This document shows positions 19,451-28,202 of a stretch of 64,000 nt of DNA, piece after piece. Below the pieces are notes generated by a model. That model searched no databases and was not told the origin of the DNA. It was given only the letters and a program-made list of their open reading frames with translations. The stretch's first letter is position 1. The number at the start of each line of letters is the position of its first letter. The position numbers were made by a program, and so were the translations under genes. The stretch comes from Burkholderia mayonis (GTDB taxonomy: Bacteria > Pseudomonadota > Gammaproteobacteria > Burkholderiales > Burkholderiaceae): assembly GCF_001523745.2 (NCBI RefSeq), contig NZ_CP013387.1, positions 1,488,001-1,552,000 of the forward strand, read 5' to 3'.

Positions 19451-20911
19451 CTACCCCGCGATCATCGCCGCCGCCTGCCGATACCAGGTCGCGAGATACG
19501 GCGGCACGTAGAGCCCCAGCATCAAGCCGAGGCCGAGATGCACGAATACCGGCAACAGCGCCGGCGGATGTTCGAGCGTCGCGACGTTCGATTCGCCGAA
19601 CACCATCCGCTGCACGCGCATGAAGATCGCCGCGAACGCCGCCGCGAGCGCGACGAGCAGGAACGGCGCGCTCCACGGCAGCTTCGCGATCGCCATCGTC
19701 AGGATCAGGAATTCGCTCGCGAACACGCCGAACGGCGGCATGCCAAGGATCGCGAGCGCGCCCAGCATCATTCCCCAGCCGACCGTCGGGCTCACCTGCA
19801 AGAGCCCCTGAATGCCGTCGATCGCCTGCGTGCGCGCCTTCTGCGCCGCGTGCCCGACCGTGAAGAAAATCGCCGACTTGACGAGCGAATGGACCGTCAT
19901 GTGCAGCAGCCCGGCGAACGTCGCGACCGGGCCGCCCAAGCCGAACGCGAACGTCATCAGCCCCATGTGCTCGATCGACGAATACGAGAACAGCCGCTTC
20001 ACGTCCTTCTGCCGGAACAGCGAAAACGATGCGATGAGCACCGACACGAGCCCGAAGCCGACGAGCAGACGGCCGGGCAGGCCGTTGCCGAGCGCGCCGT
20101 CGGCGAGCACCTTGCAGCGCAGCACCGCGTACAGCGCGACGTTCAGCAGCAGCCCGGACAGCACCGCCGAGATCGGCGTCGGGCCTTCGGCGTGCGCGTC
20201 GGGCAGCCAGCTGTGCATCGGCACGAGCCCGACCTTGGTTCCGTAGCCGACGAGCAGGAACACGAACGCGATCGACACGATCGTCGGATCGAGCTGCGTC
20301 TTGACGGCATTCAGGCTCGTCCACAACAGCGCGTCGCCGTCAGCGAGCCGCCGGCCCGCCGCGAGATACAGCAGGATCGTGCCGAACAGCGCCTGCGCGA
20401 TGCCGACGCCGCACAGAATGAAGTACTTCCACGCGGCTTCGAGGCTCGCCGCGGTCCGGTAGACGCTGACGAGCAGCACCGTCGCGAGCGTCGCCGCCTC
20501 CATCGCGACCCACAGCACGCCGACGTTGTTCGTCAGCAGCGCGAGCAGCATCGCGAAGATGAACAGCTGGTACATGCAGTGATAGAGCCGCATCCGCCCG
20601 TCGCTCATCTTGCCGCGGTCCTGCTCGATGCGCATGTACGGATTCGAGAACAGCGACGTCGTCCAGCCGACGAACGCCGTCAGCGCGACGAGGAACACGT
20701 TGAACGCATCGACGAAGAACAGCCCGCCCAGCGCGAACATCGGCCCGTGCGCGACCGTGCGCGCGGCGAGCAGCAGCGCCGCCGCGCACGTGAGGAAACT
20801 GAAGCCCGCGTTCAGCGCGCGCGCGACGTGCTGCCGCCGCACGAACGCAAGGCACCCGCCCGCGACGAGCGGCATGCCGAGCGACGCCAGCAGCAGATAG
20901 ACGTCAATCAT
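19451..20911 (-). CDS. hyfF: antiporter-like membrane subunit (HyfF/NuoN-like)
   Basis: A 486-residue polytopic protein of the proton-translocating antiporter family. The core signature is clear: YGTKVGLVPMHSWLPDAHAEGPTPISAVLSGLLLN, followed by KRLFSYSSIEHMG and LVKSAIFFTVGHAAQ, with the conserved lysines and histidine of the ion path. It probably couples electron flow in the complex to proton or sodium movement across the inner membrane. It overlaps the stop of hyfE by 8 bases. Confidence 0.92.
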   Translation of the reverse strand: MIDVYLLLASLGMPLVAGGCLAFVRRQHVARALNAGFSFLTCAAALLLAARTVAHGPMFALGGLFFVDAFNVFLVALTAFVGWTTSLFSNPYMRIEQDRGKMSDGRMRLYHCMYQLFIFAMLLALLTNNVGVLWVAMEAATLATVLLVSVYRTAASLEAAWKYFILCGVGIAQALFGTILLYLAAGRRLADGDALLWTSLNAVKTQLDPTIVSIAFVFLLVGYGTKVGLVPMHSWLPDAHAEGPTPISAVLSGLLLNVALYAVLRCKVLADGALGNGLPGRLLVGFGLVSVLIASFSLFRQKDVKRLFSYSSIEHMGLMTFAFGLGGPVATFAGLLHMTVHSLVKSAIFFTVGHAAQKARTQAIDGIQGLLQVSPTVGWGMMLGALAILGMPPFGVFASEFLILTMAIAKLPWSAPFLLVALAAAFAAIFMRVQRMVFGESNVATLEHPPALLPVFVHLGLGLMLGLYVPPYLATWYRQAAAMIAG

Positions 20912-21563
20912 CTTTCAGTTTCTCGAGATGGTGTATGTCGAGGCTATCGAACTGCTCGCGGATCTGGAACATGAACACGCCGAGGATCAGGATCCCGACG
21001 AGCACGTCGAGCCCGATCCCGAGCTCGACGATCATCGGCATTCCGTTCGTCGCCGCTGCGGCCGCGAAGAACAGACCGTTTTCCATCGACAGGAAGCCGA
21101 TCACCTGCGGAATCGCCTTCGCGCGCGTGATCATCATCATGAACGACAGCAGCACGCACGCGAGCGCGATGCCGAGCGTGCCGCGCGCGGCCGATTCGGC
21201 GAGCCGGCTGATCGGCGCCGCGACGTTGAACGCGACGATCACGAGCGCGATGCCGGCGACGAGCGTGGTCGGGATGTTGAGGAGCGGCTCGACATCGGCC
21301 TTCACGTTCAGCCGCTGCACGAGCCGGTAGAGGATCCACGGGATCAGCCCGACCTTCAGCAGCAGCGTGAGCGCGGCGGACACGTACAGGTGCGTGTCCG
21401 CGGTCACAAAGCCCAGGATCAGGTTCGCCGACACGAGCGCGACGCCCTGCAGCGTATACAGATGGATCAGCGACAGGATTCGCCGCTGGCTCAGCATCGC
21501 GAACGACAGCAACAGCAGGATCGCCGCGAGGAAATTGATGAGCTGGGTCGCGTAGCCGTGCAT
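20904..21563 (-). CDS. hyfE: HyfE-like membrane subunit
   Basis: A 219-residue protein with about seven membrane segments. The first begins INFLAAILLLLSFAMLSQRRILSLIHLYTLQGVAL, the usual HyfE opening, and the last is followed by the cytoplasmic MFQIREQFDSLDIHHLEKLKDD. It corresponds to a NuoK-like subunit with an extension. It is encoded directly after hyfC (start adjoining its stop) and overlaps hyfF. Confidence 0.88.
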   Translation of the reverse strand: MHGYATQLINFLAAILLLLSFAMLSQRRILSLIHLYTLQGVALVSANLILGFVTADTHLYVSAALTLLLKVGLIPWILYRLVQRLNVKADVEPLLNIPTTLVAGIALVIVAFNVAAPISRLAESAARGTLGIALACVLLSFMMMITRAKAIPQVIGFLSMENGLFFAAAAATNGMPMIVELGIGLDVLVGILILGVFMFQIREQFDSLDIHHLEKLKDD

Positions 21564-22514
21564 CTACGCCCCCAGCAGGAAATGGACGAGCATGCCGATC
21601 ACCGCGAGCAGGAACGCGGTCGCGAGGAATTCGGGCACGCGAAAGAGGCGCATCTTCGCGTTCGTCGTCTCGACGACCGCAAGCGCTGCGCCGCCGGCGA
21701 AAAGCTTCACGAAGAGCGCCGGCAGCGCGAACAGCAGCGCGAGCGGATTGCCCGCCTCGGCGATCCCCCACGGCATGAAGAGCGCGAGGCCAATGCACGA
21801 ATACGCGAAAAGCTTGAGGCTCGCCGCCCATTCCATCAGCGCGAGATGGCGGCCCGAATATTCGAGGATCAGCGCCTCGTGGATCATCGTCAGCTCGAGA
21901 TGCGTCGTCGGGTTGTCGACCGGCAGCCGCGCATTTTCCGCAAGCGACACGAGCGTGAACGCGATCCCCGCGAACGCGAGACTCGGATAGATCACGAGCT
22001 CGCGATGGCCGAGCGTCGCGACGATGCTCGTCAGGAGCGTCGACTGCGTGATCAGCGACGCCGAGAACAGCACCATCAGCAGCGCCGGCTCCGCGAGAAA
22101 GCCGATCAGCATCTCGCGGCGCGCGCCGAGCGTACCGAACGCGGTGCCGATATCCATCGCCGCGAGCGACAGCGCGACGCGCGCGAGCGCGAACAGGCCG
22201 ACGAGCGCGATCGCGTCGGCGGCGGGCGAGAACGGCAGTTCGGTCGACAGCGTCGGCACGATCGCGCACGCGAGCGTCATCGCCGCCCACACGACGTAAG
22301 GCGCGCCGCGAAACAGCGGGCTCGCGTGCTCCGCGACGACCGATTCCTTGTTGAACAGCTTGTGCAGCATCCGGTACGGCTGCCAGATGCTCGGCGCGCG
22401 GCGGTTCTGCAGCCACGCGCGGCACTGGTTGACCCAGCCCGTCAACAGCGGCGCGGCCGCGAGCGCGACGAGAATCTCGAGTGTCTGCGACAGGATGCCT
22501 GAGGCGGTTACCAT
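21564..22514 (-). CDS. hyfC: NuoH/HyfC-like membrane subunit
   Basis: A 316-residue NuoH-type protein that anchors the hydrophilic arm and lines the quinone cavity in complex I. Typical motifs are GWVNQCRAWLQNRRAPSIWQPYRMLHKLFNKE, FGTLGARREMLIGFLAEPALL and NPTTHLELTMIHEALILEYSGRHLALMEWAASLK. The start was placed at MVTASGILSQTLEIL, which overlaps the hyfB stop by 7 bases, well inside a much longer open frame. Confidence 0.9.
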   Translation of the reverse strand: MVTASGILSQTLEILVALAAAPLLTGWVNQCRAWLQNRRAPSIWQPYRMLHKLFNKESVVAEHASPLFRGAPYVVWAAMTLACAIVPTLSTELPFSPAADAIALVGLFALARVALSLAAMDIGTAFGTLGARREMLIGFLAEPALLMVLFSASLITQSTLLTSIVATLGHRELVIYPSLAFAGIAFTLVSLAENARLPVDNPTTHLELTMIHEALILEYSGRHLALMEWAASLKLFAYSCIGLALFMPWGIAEAGNPLALLFALPALFVKLFAGGAALAVVETTNAKMRLFRVPEFLATAFLLAVIGMLVHFLLGA

Positions 22515-24514
22515 CGTCTCACCACCGTCAGGAGAACGATCAGCACGGCGAAGCTGTACGTCAGATAGATCGCGATGCGGCCCGTCTGCAGCAGCCCGAC
22601 GAGCGCCGCGACACGGCTCACGAGCGCGGCGATCGGCTCGTAGAGCAGATGCCACGTGCGGTCCGCGACGCTCATCCGGTATTCCGGCTGCCGGTCGTAC
22701 GGCGACGGCAACTGCCGCTCGATCCGGAAGAACGGCGTGAAGATCTCGCGGATCGGCTGGCCGAAGCCTTCGGCCGTGTCCTGCATCCGCGCGGTCACGG
22801 ACGGATGGCCGCACGACCACGGCGCGGAGCGCCTGAGCCGCCCGTGGTAGAAGCGCCGCACGAGCAGCCACGCGAGCGCGCAGCACGCGAGGAAGAACAG
22901 CATGAAGAGCGCCGGCATGTAGCTCGCGCGCGCGGTGGACACGGGCGCGAACAGCAGCCAGCCGTGGTTGACGCCGCCGATACCCGCGCCGATCAGCGAG
23001 CGCGTCACCGCGTCGAGCACCTTTGCGTACTGGACAGGCGCGAGGCCGAGCAGCACGCCCGCCGCCGCGAACCAGCAAAACGCGACGCGCTCCCACGGAC
23101 TCGCGTCGCGCGCGCGCGCGAGCTTCGCCTCGCGCGGCTGACCGAGGAACACGATGCCGAAGAACTTGACCATCGTGTAGCCGGCGAGCGCCGCGGTCAG
23201 CGCGACGAGCGCGGCGACGAGCGGCACCGTCATCCCGAGCACCGAATCGGGCAGACCCGGCGTGAAGAGGAAGCTCTGCACGAGCAGCCACTCCGACACG
23301 AAGCCGCTCGACGGCGGCAGCCCCGCGCTCGCGGCGACGGCGGCGAGCATCGCCCACGCGGTCCACGGCATGAAGCGGATCAGGCCGCCTAGCCGCCCGA
23401 GATTGCGTTCGCCTGTCGCGTGCAGCACCGCGCCCGTGCCGAGAAACAGCAAACTCTTGAAGCACGCGTGCGCGACGATCTGATACAGGAGCGCCGTCAG
23501 CGACAGCGCCGCGAGCGCGGGCAGACGGTAGCCGAGGAACAGGATCGTGAGACCGAGGCTCACACACATCAGGCCGATATTGTCGATCGACGAGTACGCG
23601 AGCAGCCGCTTCATGTCGGTCTGGATCGTGCTGAACACGACGCCGAGCAGCGCGCTGAAGAGGCCGAGCGCGAGCATCAGCACGCCCCACCATGCAACCT
23701 GCACGTGCAGCAGATCGAGAACCGTCCGCAGGATGCCGTACAGACCGACCTTCAGCACGAAGCCGCTCAGCAGCGCGGACACGGGCGACGGCGCGGCCGG
23801 ATGCGCGGCCGGCAGCCACACGTGCAGCGGGTAGATGCCCGCCTTCGCGCCGAAGCCGACGAGCGCGAGCACGAACGCGGCCGACGCCGCGAGCCCGTCG
23901 AGATGCTGGGCGCGCATGTTCGCGAACGCATAGTCGCCCGTGCCCGCCTGCAGCAGCCCGAAGCACAGCAGGAGCGCGAGCGCGCCGACGTGCGAGATCA
24001 GGAAGTACAGGAACGCGGCGCGGCGGATCTCGGCGATCCGGTGGTTCGTCATCACGAGGAAGGTTGCCGACAGCGTCAGCGTCTCCCACGCGACCATGAA
24101 GCAATAGGCGTCGTCCGCGACGAGCAGCAGCACCATGCTCGCAACACAGACGTGGTATTCGAAGCAGATGAGGCCGGGCGCCGTGCCCTCGCCCTTGCGG
24201 AAATAGCCGGACGAGAATGCGCCGACGCCCGCCGTCACCACGCCGAGCACGAACAGGAAATAGGAGGACAGCGCGTCGATGCGCAGATGGAACGGCAGAT
24301 CGGGCAGGCCAAGCGGCAGCACGACGGTGGACGGCGCGGCGAACACGCCGGCGAAGCCGGCGCCCGCCAGCGCGAGTCCGGCGAGCGCGCCGAGCGGAAA
24401 GAGCCCGTGTGCGACCACGCCGGTGCGGCGCAGGTTCGCGAGTCCGGCGCAGCCGAGCACGAGCCACGCGACAGCGACGAGCAGCACGCATCGGAGAAGC
24501 AGGCCCTGTTCCAT
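22508..24514 (-). CDS. hyfB: antiporter-like membrane subunit (HyfB/NuoL-like)
   Basis: A 668-residue polytopic subunit, first gene of the operon. It has the antiporter core (FGAKAGIYPLHVWLPAAHPAAPSPVSALLSG), KRLLAYSSIDNIGLM, and a long C-terminal part (FYHGRLRRSAPWSCGHPSVTARMQDTAEGFGQPIREIF) typical of HyfB/HycC. With hyfF it gives the complex two antiporter-type modules, so an ion-pumping role is likely. Confidence 0.92.
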   Translation of the reverse strand: MEQGLLLRCVLLVAVAWLVLGCAGLANLRRTGVVAHGLFPLGALAGLALAGAGFAGVFAAPSTVVLPLGLPDLPFHLRIDALSSYFLFVLGVVTAGVGAFSSGYFRKGEGTAPGLICFEYHVCVASMVLLLVADDAYCFMVAWETLTLSATFLVMTNHRIAEIRRAAFLYFLISHVGALALLLCFGLLQAGTGDYAFANMRAQHLDGLAASAAFVLALVGFGAKAGIYPLHVWLPAAHPAAPSPVSALLSGFVLKVGLYGILRTVLDLLHVQVAWWGVLMLALGLFSALLGVVFSTIQTDMKRLLAYSSIDNIGLMCVSLGLTILFLGYRLPALAALSLTALLYQIVAHACFKSLLFLGTGAVLHATGERNLGRLGGLIRFMPWTAWAMLAAVAASAGLPPSSGFVSEWLLVQSFLFTPGLPDSVLGMTVPLVAALVALTAALAGYTMVKFFGIVFLGQPREAKLARARDASPWERVAFCWFAAAGVLLGLAPVQYAKVLDAVTRSLIGAGIGGVNHGWLLFAPVSTARASYMPALFMLFFLACCALAWLLVRRFYHGRLRRSAPWSCGHPSVTARMQDTAEGFGQPIREIFTPFFRIERQLPSPYDRQPEYRMSVADRTWHLLYEPIAALVSRVAALVGLLQTGRIAIYLTYSFAVLIVLLTVVRRW

Positions 24515-24891
24515 GTTGTCTGACTCGTGGATCGCCTAGCGCCGCGCCAACGGACGTGCGAACGAGTATGGCGAAGCGCCGCACGCCGCGCAAGCGGCGA
24601 AAAGCCGCGCGCATGCGGCGCCGCAGCGTGCGCGACGCGCGCTCGGGCAGCGCGTCTCCTCTTTCTCCTCGTCGATTCGGTGCGTCGAGCCGGGCGTCAT
24701 CGCAGGACCATCTCGTTACAAGAGTATGATAATGGCGTTATCATCCTAGCACCATTGTCGATCTGTCACCATACGCGCCGATACGCATCACCTCGTTCCC
24801 CGGTACGCGTCGCGACTGTTCGGCGCCCGAACACGCCCGTCCCCGGCTAGGTGAGCAGGACGCGCAGGACCATCCGCCGCCACGCCATGCC
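24515..24891. other. divergent intergenic region, hyfB to DUF1275
   Basis: A 377-base control region between the Ehr operon and the DUF1275 gene. It holds the inverted repeat at 24726-24744. No gene and no FNR-type box was found. Confidence 0.45.
24726..24744. promoter_or_regulatory. inverted repeat ATGATAA-N5-TTATCAT
   Basis: Perfect 7-bp arms around TGGCG in an otherwise GC-rich region, midway between two divergent starts. It resembles metal-repressor (Fur/Zur-like) or other dimer operators, but the spacing fits none of them exactly. Confidence 0.5.
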
Positions 24892-25665
24892 ATGCCAGTC
24901 GCCTACTTTCGCAGTCTCGCCGGAAAGGATCGCAATCTCGACGCCAACCGGCACCTCGGCTTTTCCCTCGCGTTCGTCGCGGGCGCCGCGAACGCCGGCG
25001 GCTTTCTTGCCGTCAAGCAGTACACGTCGCACATGAGCGGGATCGTATCGGCGATCGCCGATCAGGCGGCGCTCGGCAACGTCGTACTCGCGTTCGCGGG
25101 AATCGCGTCGCTCGCGTCGTTCCTGCTCGGCGCCGCATCGTCGGCCGTGCTCGTCAATTGGGGGCGGCGCAAGCGGCTGCACAGCCGCTACGCGTTCCCG
25201 CTGCTGCTCGAGGCGTTCCTGCTGCTGTGCTTCGGCCTGCTCGGCAGCCATCTCGCGCTCTGGCGGACGTTCTTCGTGCCCGTCACCGTCGTCCTGCTGT
25301 GTTTCATCATGGGCCTGCAGAACGCGATCATCACGAAGCTCTCGAACGCCGAGATCCGCACGACGCACATGACGGGCATCGTCACTGATCTCGGCATCGA
25401 GCTCGGCAAGCTGTTCTACTGGAATTCGACGCAAGCCGGGCCCGGCGAGCCCGATGTGTACGCGAACCGGCAGAAGCTGCGCGTGCTCGGCGCGATGCTG
25501 GCGATGTTCTTCGCCGGCGGCCTCGCGGGCGCGCTCGGCTTCAAGCATGTCGGCTATTCGGTGACGATCCCGCTCGCCGGCCTCCTCGTCGTGCTGGCCG
25601 GCGTGCCGATGCTCGACGATCTGCGCGAATGGGCGAGCCGGCCGGGCGACGGGCGCGTGCATTGA
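24892..25665 (+). CDS. DUF1275 (YoaK-like) membrane protein
   Basis: A 257-residue protein with about six membrane segments and the family hallmarks: FVAGAANAGGFLAVKQYTSHMSGIVS near the N terminus and FIMGLQNAIITKLSNAEIRTTHMTGIVTDLGIELGK in the middle. The function of the family is not established; transport has been suggested for some members. It is a single gene. Confidence 0.88.
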   Translation: MPVAYFRSLAGKDRNLDANRHLGFSLAFVAGAANAGGFLAVKQYTSHMSGIVSAIADQAALGNVVLAFAGIASLASFLLGAASSAVLVNWGRRKRLHSRYAFPLLLEAFLLLCFGLLGSHLALWRTFFVPVTVVLLCFIMGLQNAIITKLSNAEIRTTHMTGIVTDLGIELGKLFYWNSTQAGPGEPDVYANRQKLRVLGAMLAMFFAGGLAGALGFKHVGYSVTIPLAGLLVVLAGVPMLDDLREWASRPGDGRVH

Positions 25666-26208
25666 TGGCGCGCGGGAGCGCGGCGGCGCCCGCCCGCGTC
25701 GATTCGCGCGCGTAGATGGGCGGCGCTTGCCGGCGCGGACTCGGGCGGGGTCGCCTCGCTCGGCGCGGCCCGATCACGGAGCGCCGCCTTGCGCGCTCCG
25801 CCCCGCACGACAGGTTCGCGTTCCGGGTCCGGCGTCCCGGCCCCGAGGGCGAGAGCGAAAGCAATGTCAAGTTTCGAATACCGTCGCTCGCCGCCACCCG
25901 GCCGGCCGCGAGTTCACGTCCACGTCCACGTCCACGTCGGCAGCAGTGTCGTGCAGGCCGCGACGGCCGGTTACACTATTAAGCCGAAAGCATTTCGTCA
26001 GCAACCGGAGTACGCACCGCCTCCCCTCTCGCACCCAGGCCAGCCCCGTTCGACGCACTCGCCCACTTTCCTGACACGCACATATCATGTTAATGTTATG
26101 TGCATATACATTCCTTGGCACGAAAATGATCGATCGCGCGCCGGCCCCGTCCGGCGATTGGCTCAACTGCACGTGCCGTCCGATGCGCGGCCCGTCCCGG
26201 AGGCACGC
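25666..26208. other. 543-base intergenic region with a hexamer repeat
   Basis: Holds the CACGTC tandem repeat (25915-25938) and, near 26060-26100, an AT-rich patch likely to be the promoter of the next gene set. The long open frame across it is judged an artefact of GC-rich sequence. Confidence 0.4.
25915..25938 (+). repeat. four tandem copies of CACGTC
   Basis: A perfect hexanucleotide repeat. Short tandem repeats of this sort vary in copy number among strains of the B. pseudomallei group. It lies in non-coding DNA. Confidence 0.75.
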
Positions 26209-26655
26209 ATGTTCGACATGCATGTAGCGCTCCTGGCTCACGACTACGCGCGTCGCGAGGCGCGGGACGTGATGGGCGCGCAGGGGCTCGTGATCGTCGG
26301 CGTCGGCCGGAGCGGAGAGCGCGGCTTCCAGATGCTGTACCGTTTCGCGGACGCCTGCGGGCGCCTCGAAGCGCTCGGCACGAACGTCATCTTCGTTTAC
26401 CCGAAGGAATCGGCGCGCCACGTGCTCGATCGAATCTCGGTCTCGAGCGCGCGGATCCGGCAGCGCCCCTGCCTCTTCCTCGACGACGACGGGCACTTCT
26501 TCCGCCGGCCGTGCCCGCCCCGGTCGCTCCTCCTCATGCATCTGAACCGCGACATGAAGCCGCTCGACACGGCGAAGATCGTCCTGCAGGATGACGCGTG
26601 GGATGGCGAACTGCTCGCATTCCTCGCCCGTGCGCAGGCCCGCGTCATGCACTGA
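26209..26655 (+). CDS. thioredoxin-fold-like protein without redox cysteines
   Basis: A 148-residue protein. The sequence GLVIVGVGRSGERGFQMLYRFADACGRLEALGTNVIFVYPKESARHVL followed by CLFLDDDGHFFRR has the strand-helix-strand order of AhpC/peroxiredoxin-like domains, but the CxxC or peroxidatic Cys position is empty. The start is set by GGAGG five bases before the ATG; an upstream ATG at 26098 has no such site. It is probably cotranscribed with the HPr-like and spermidine-synthase-like genes. Fold assignment is tentative. Confidence 0.55.
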   Translation: MFDMHVALLAHDYARREARDVMGAQGLVIVGVGRSGERGFQMLYRFADACGRLEALGTNVIFVYPKESARHVLDRISVSSARIRQRPCLFLDDDGHFFRRPCPPRSLLLMHLNRDMKPLDTAKIVLQDDAWDGELLAFLARAQARVMH

Positions 26656-26731
26656 GCAGGCACGCGCAGCAGGCACGCGCGAAAGCCGGACGGAACGGCC
26701 GGCGCGCGATGAATTACTTGAAGGAATCCTG

Positions 26732-26995
26732 GTGGCACAAGCATTGATCGAGATCGGCCTGAAATGGGGGCGCTACGACGCCGCGCTCGCCGGTCAGGCG
26801 CTCGCCGGCACGGCTGGCTGCTTTCAGAGCGACATCGTCGTCGTCGCGAACGGCCGCCGCGCGAACGCGAAGGACGTGATGTCCGTCGTCGCGCTGCGCG
26901 CGAAGTGCGGCACGCAGATGCAGATCCTGTCGAGCGGCCCCGACGAGGACGACGCGCTCGATTCGCTCGCTTCGTTGCTGACCGCGAGCCGATGA
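26732..26995 (+). CDS. HPr-like protein lacking the active-site histidine
   Basis: An 87-residue protein read from a GTG with AAGGA six bases upstream. The second half (VVVANGRRANAKDVMSVVALRAKCGTQMQI, then PDEDDALDSLASLL) is a clear HPr phosphocarrier fold. The first half departs: the GLHARPA loop with the phosphorylated His is replaced by GLKWGRYDAAL, and the regulatory Ser of NAKS is Asp (NAKD). It therefore cannot act as a normal sugar-PTS phosphocarrier and is more likely a regulatory or binding protein. Its stop overlaps the next start (ATGA). Confidence 0.7.
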   Translation: MAQALIEIGLKWGRYDAALAGQALAGTAGCFQSDIVVVANGRRANAKDVMSVVALRAKCGTQMQILSSGPDEDDALDSLASLLTASR

Positions 26996-27837
26996 GCGGA
27001 AATCGGCCGATGCGACCGCGTTTTCCCGGCATGTCCGCGAACGCGTCCGAGCCGCTGTCCGCCCCGCACCGCTGCGGGCGCGCGAACTCGCCGGTCGTGA
27101 TCGAAACGCCGCACCTCGTGTCACTGTGCTTCGACGACCGCGGCATGCAAAGCTGCATGTACGCCGACAGCCCGGACATGCTCGCGCTCGGCTACACGCG
27201 CACGGCGATGGGCTTTCTGCTGCTGCGTCCCGAGCCGCGCCGGATCGCAATGATCGGCCTGGGCGGCGGCTCGCTCGCGAAGTATTGCCACCGGCACCTG
27301 CCCGATGCACAAATCACGACAGTCGAAATCAATCCGGACGTGATCGCACTGCGCGACCGGTTCCGGATTCCGCCCGACGACGCGCGCTTCGCGGTCCTGT
27401 GCGCCGACGGCGCCCGTTACGTCGCGTCTCGCGATGCGTGCGCCGACGTGCTGATCGTCGACGGCTTCGACGCCGCCGGCCTGCCGTACGAGCTCGGCAA
27501 CCGGCAATTCTATGCCGACTGCCATCGTCATCTCGCGGAAGGCGGCGTGCTCGTCGTCAACCTGCTGACCGACGATCCGCGCGTCGCCGACTGCCTCGCC
27601 GCGCTGCGCGATGTGTTCGGCGCGTCGGCGACGCTCGCGCCCGCCGAGGACAGCGCGCTCAATCTGATCGGCTTCGCGTGGAAAGGCGACGCGCCGCTGC
27701 CGTCGCTCGAGACGATGATCGAGCGCGCGAACGCGATTGCGGATCGGCACAGCGTCGATCTCGTCGAGGCGGCGGTGCGCATCGAACTGGGCGTGAGCTA
27801 CGATTGGAGCCGGTTCGGCGAACCGGTCGAGGCTTGA
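26992..27837 (+). CDS. spermidine synthase-like methyltransferase-fold protein
   Basis: A 281-residue protein of the polyamine-synthase/SpeE-like family. It has RRIAMIGLGGGSLAKYCHRHLPDAQITTVEINPDVIALRDRF (SAM or dcSAM loop and acidic ribose ligand) and FAVLCADGARYVA...DVLIVDGFDAAGLPYEL, where SpeE has its catalytic Asp-rich loop. Many such stand-alone proteins do not make spermidine. Translation is coupled to the HPr-like gene by ATGA. Confidence 0.75.
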   Translation: MSGNRPMRPRFPGMSANASEPLSAPHRCGRANSPVVIETPHLVSLCFDDRGMQSCMYADSPDMLALGYTRTAMGFLLLRPEPRRIAMIGLGGGSLAKYCHRHLPDAQITTVEINPDVIALRDRFRIPPDDARFAVLCADGARYVASRDACADVLIVDGFDAAGLPYELGNRQFYADCHRHLAEGGVLVVNLLTDDPRVADCLAALRDVFGASATLAPAEDSALNLIGFAWKGDAPLPSLETMIERANAIADRHSVDLVEAAVRIELGVSYDWSRFGEPVEA

Positions 27838-27906
27838 TCCGCGGCGCGCGAAGCCGCGCCGGAAATGAGGGGACGGACGAAAAATCGTCCGGGAATCGGC
27901 ATGTAT

Positions 27907-27912
27907 TATAAT
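27907..27912 (+). promoter_or_regulatory. possible -10 element TATAAT
   Basis: A consensus TATAAT in a short AT-rich patch 32 bases before the ribbon-helix-helix gene. No good -35 hexamer is present at 17 bases. Confidence 0.35.
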
Positions 27913-27943
27913 TTGATTAACATACTCGCCACTGTGTCCCGCC

Positions 27944-28162
27944 ATGGAAACGAAAAGCGCTCGTCTGACCGTCCTGATCGACCCCTTCAAGAAGAAGGCG
28001 TTCGAGCAGTTGTGCGCCGCGCAGGATCTGACGCCATCGCAAGTCGTGCGTCAGATGATTCGCGACTATCTCGAGCAGCACGGCGTGAGCTACAAGACGC
28101 GCAGTCCAGTTGCCGTCCGCGGCGCCGCGAAGCCGCAGCCGCGCCGCAAGACCGTCGCCTGA
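27944..28162 (+). CDS. ribbon-helix-helix (CopG-like) DNA-binding protein
   Basis: A 72-residue protein. ARLTVLIDPFKKKAFEQLCAAQDLTPSQVVRQMIRDYLEQH has the strand-helix-helix pattern of MetJ/Arc/CopG repressors; the tail is basic (KPQPRRKTVA). No toxin gene is adjacent, so it may be a stand-alone repressor or nucleoid-associated protein. Confidence 0.75.
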   Translation: METKSARLTVLIDPFKKKAFEQLCAAQDLTPSQVVRQMIRDYLEQHGVSYKTRSPVAVRGAAKPQPRRKTVA

Positions 28163-28202
28163 TTCATGGGTGCGTGCGCGCCCGCGTCGTACGAAAGCAG
28201 CA

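Noticed and set aside
25866..26655. Long version of the thioredoxin-like gene from the upstream frame
   Set aside because: The upstream part has no coding character and the GGAGG site supports the ATG at 26209.
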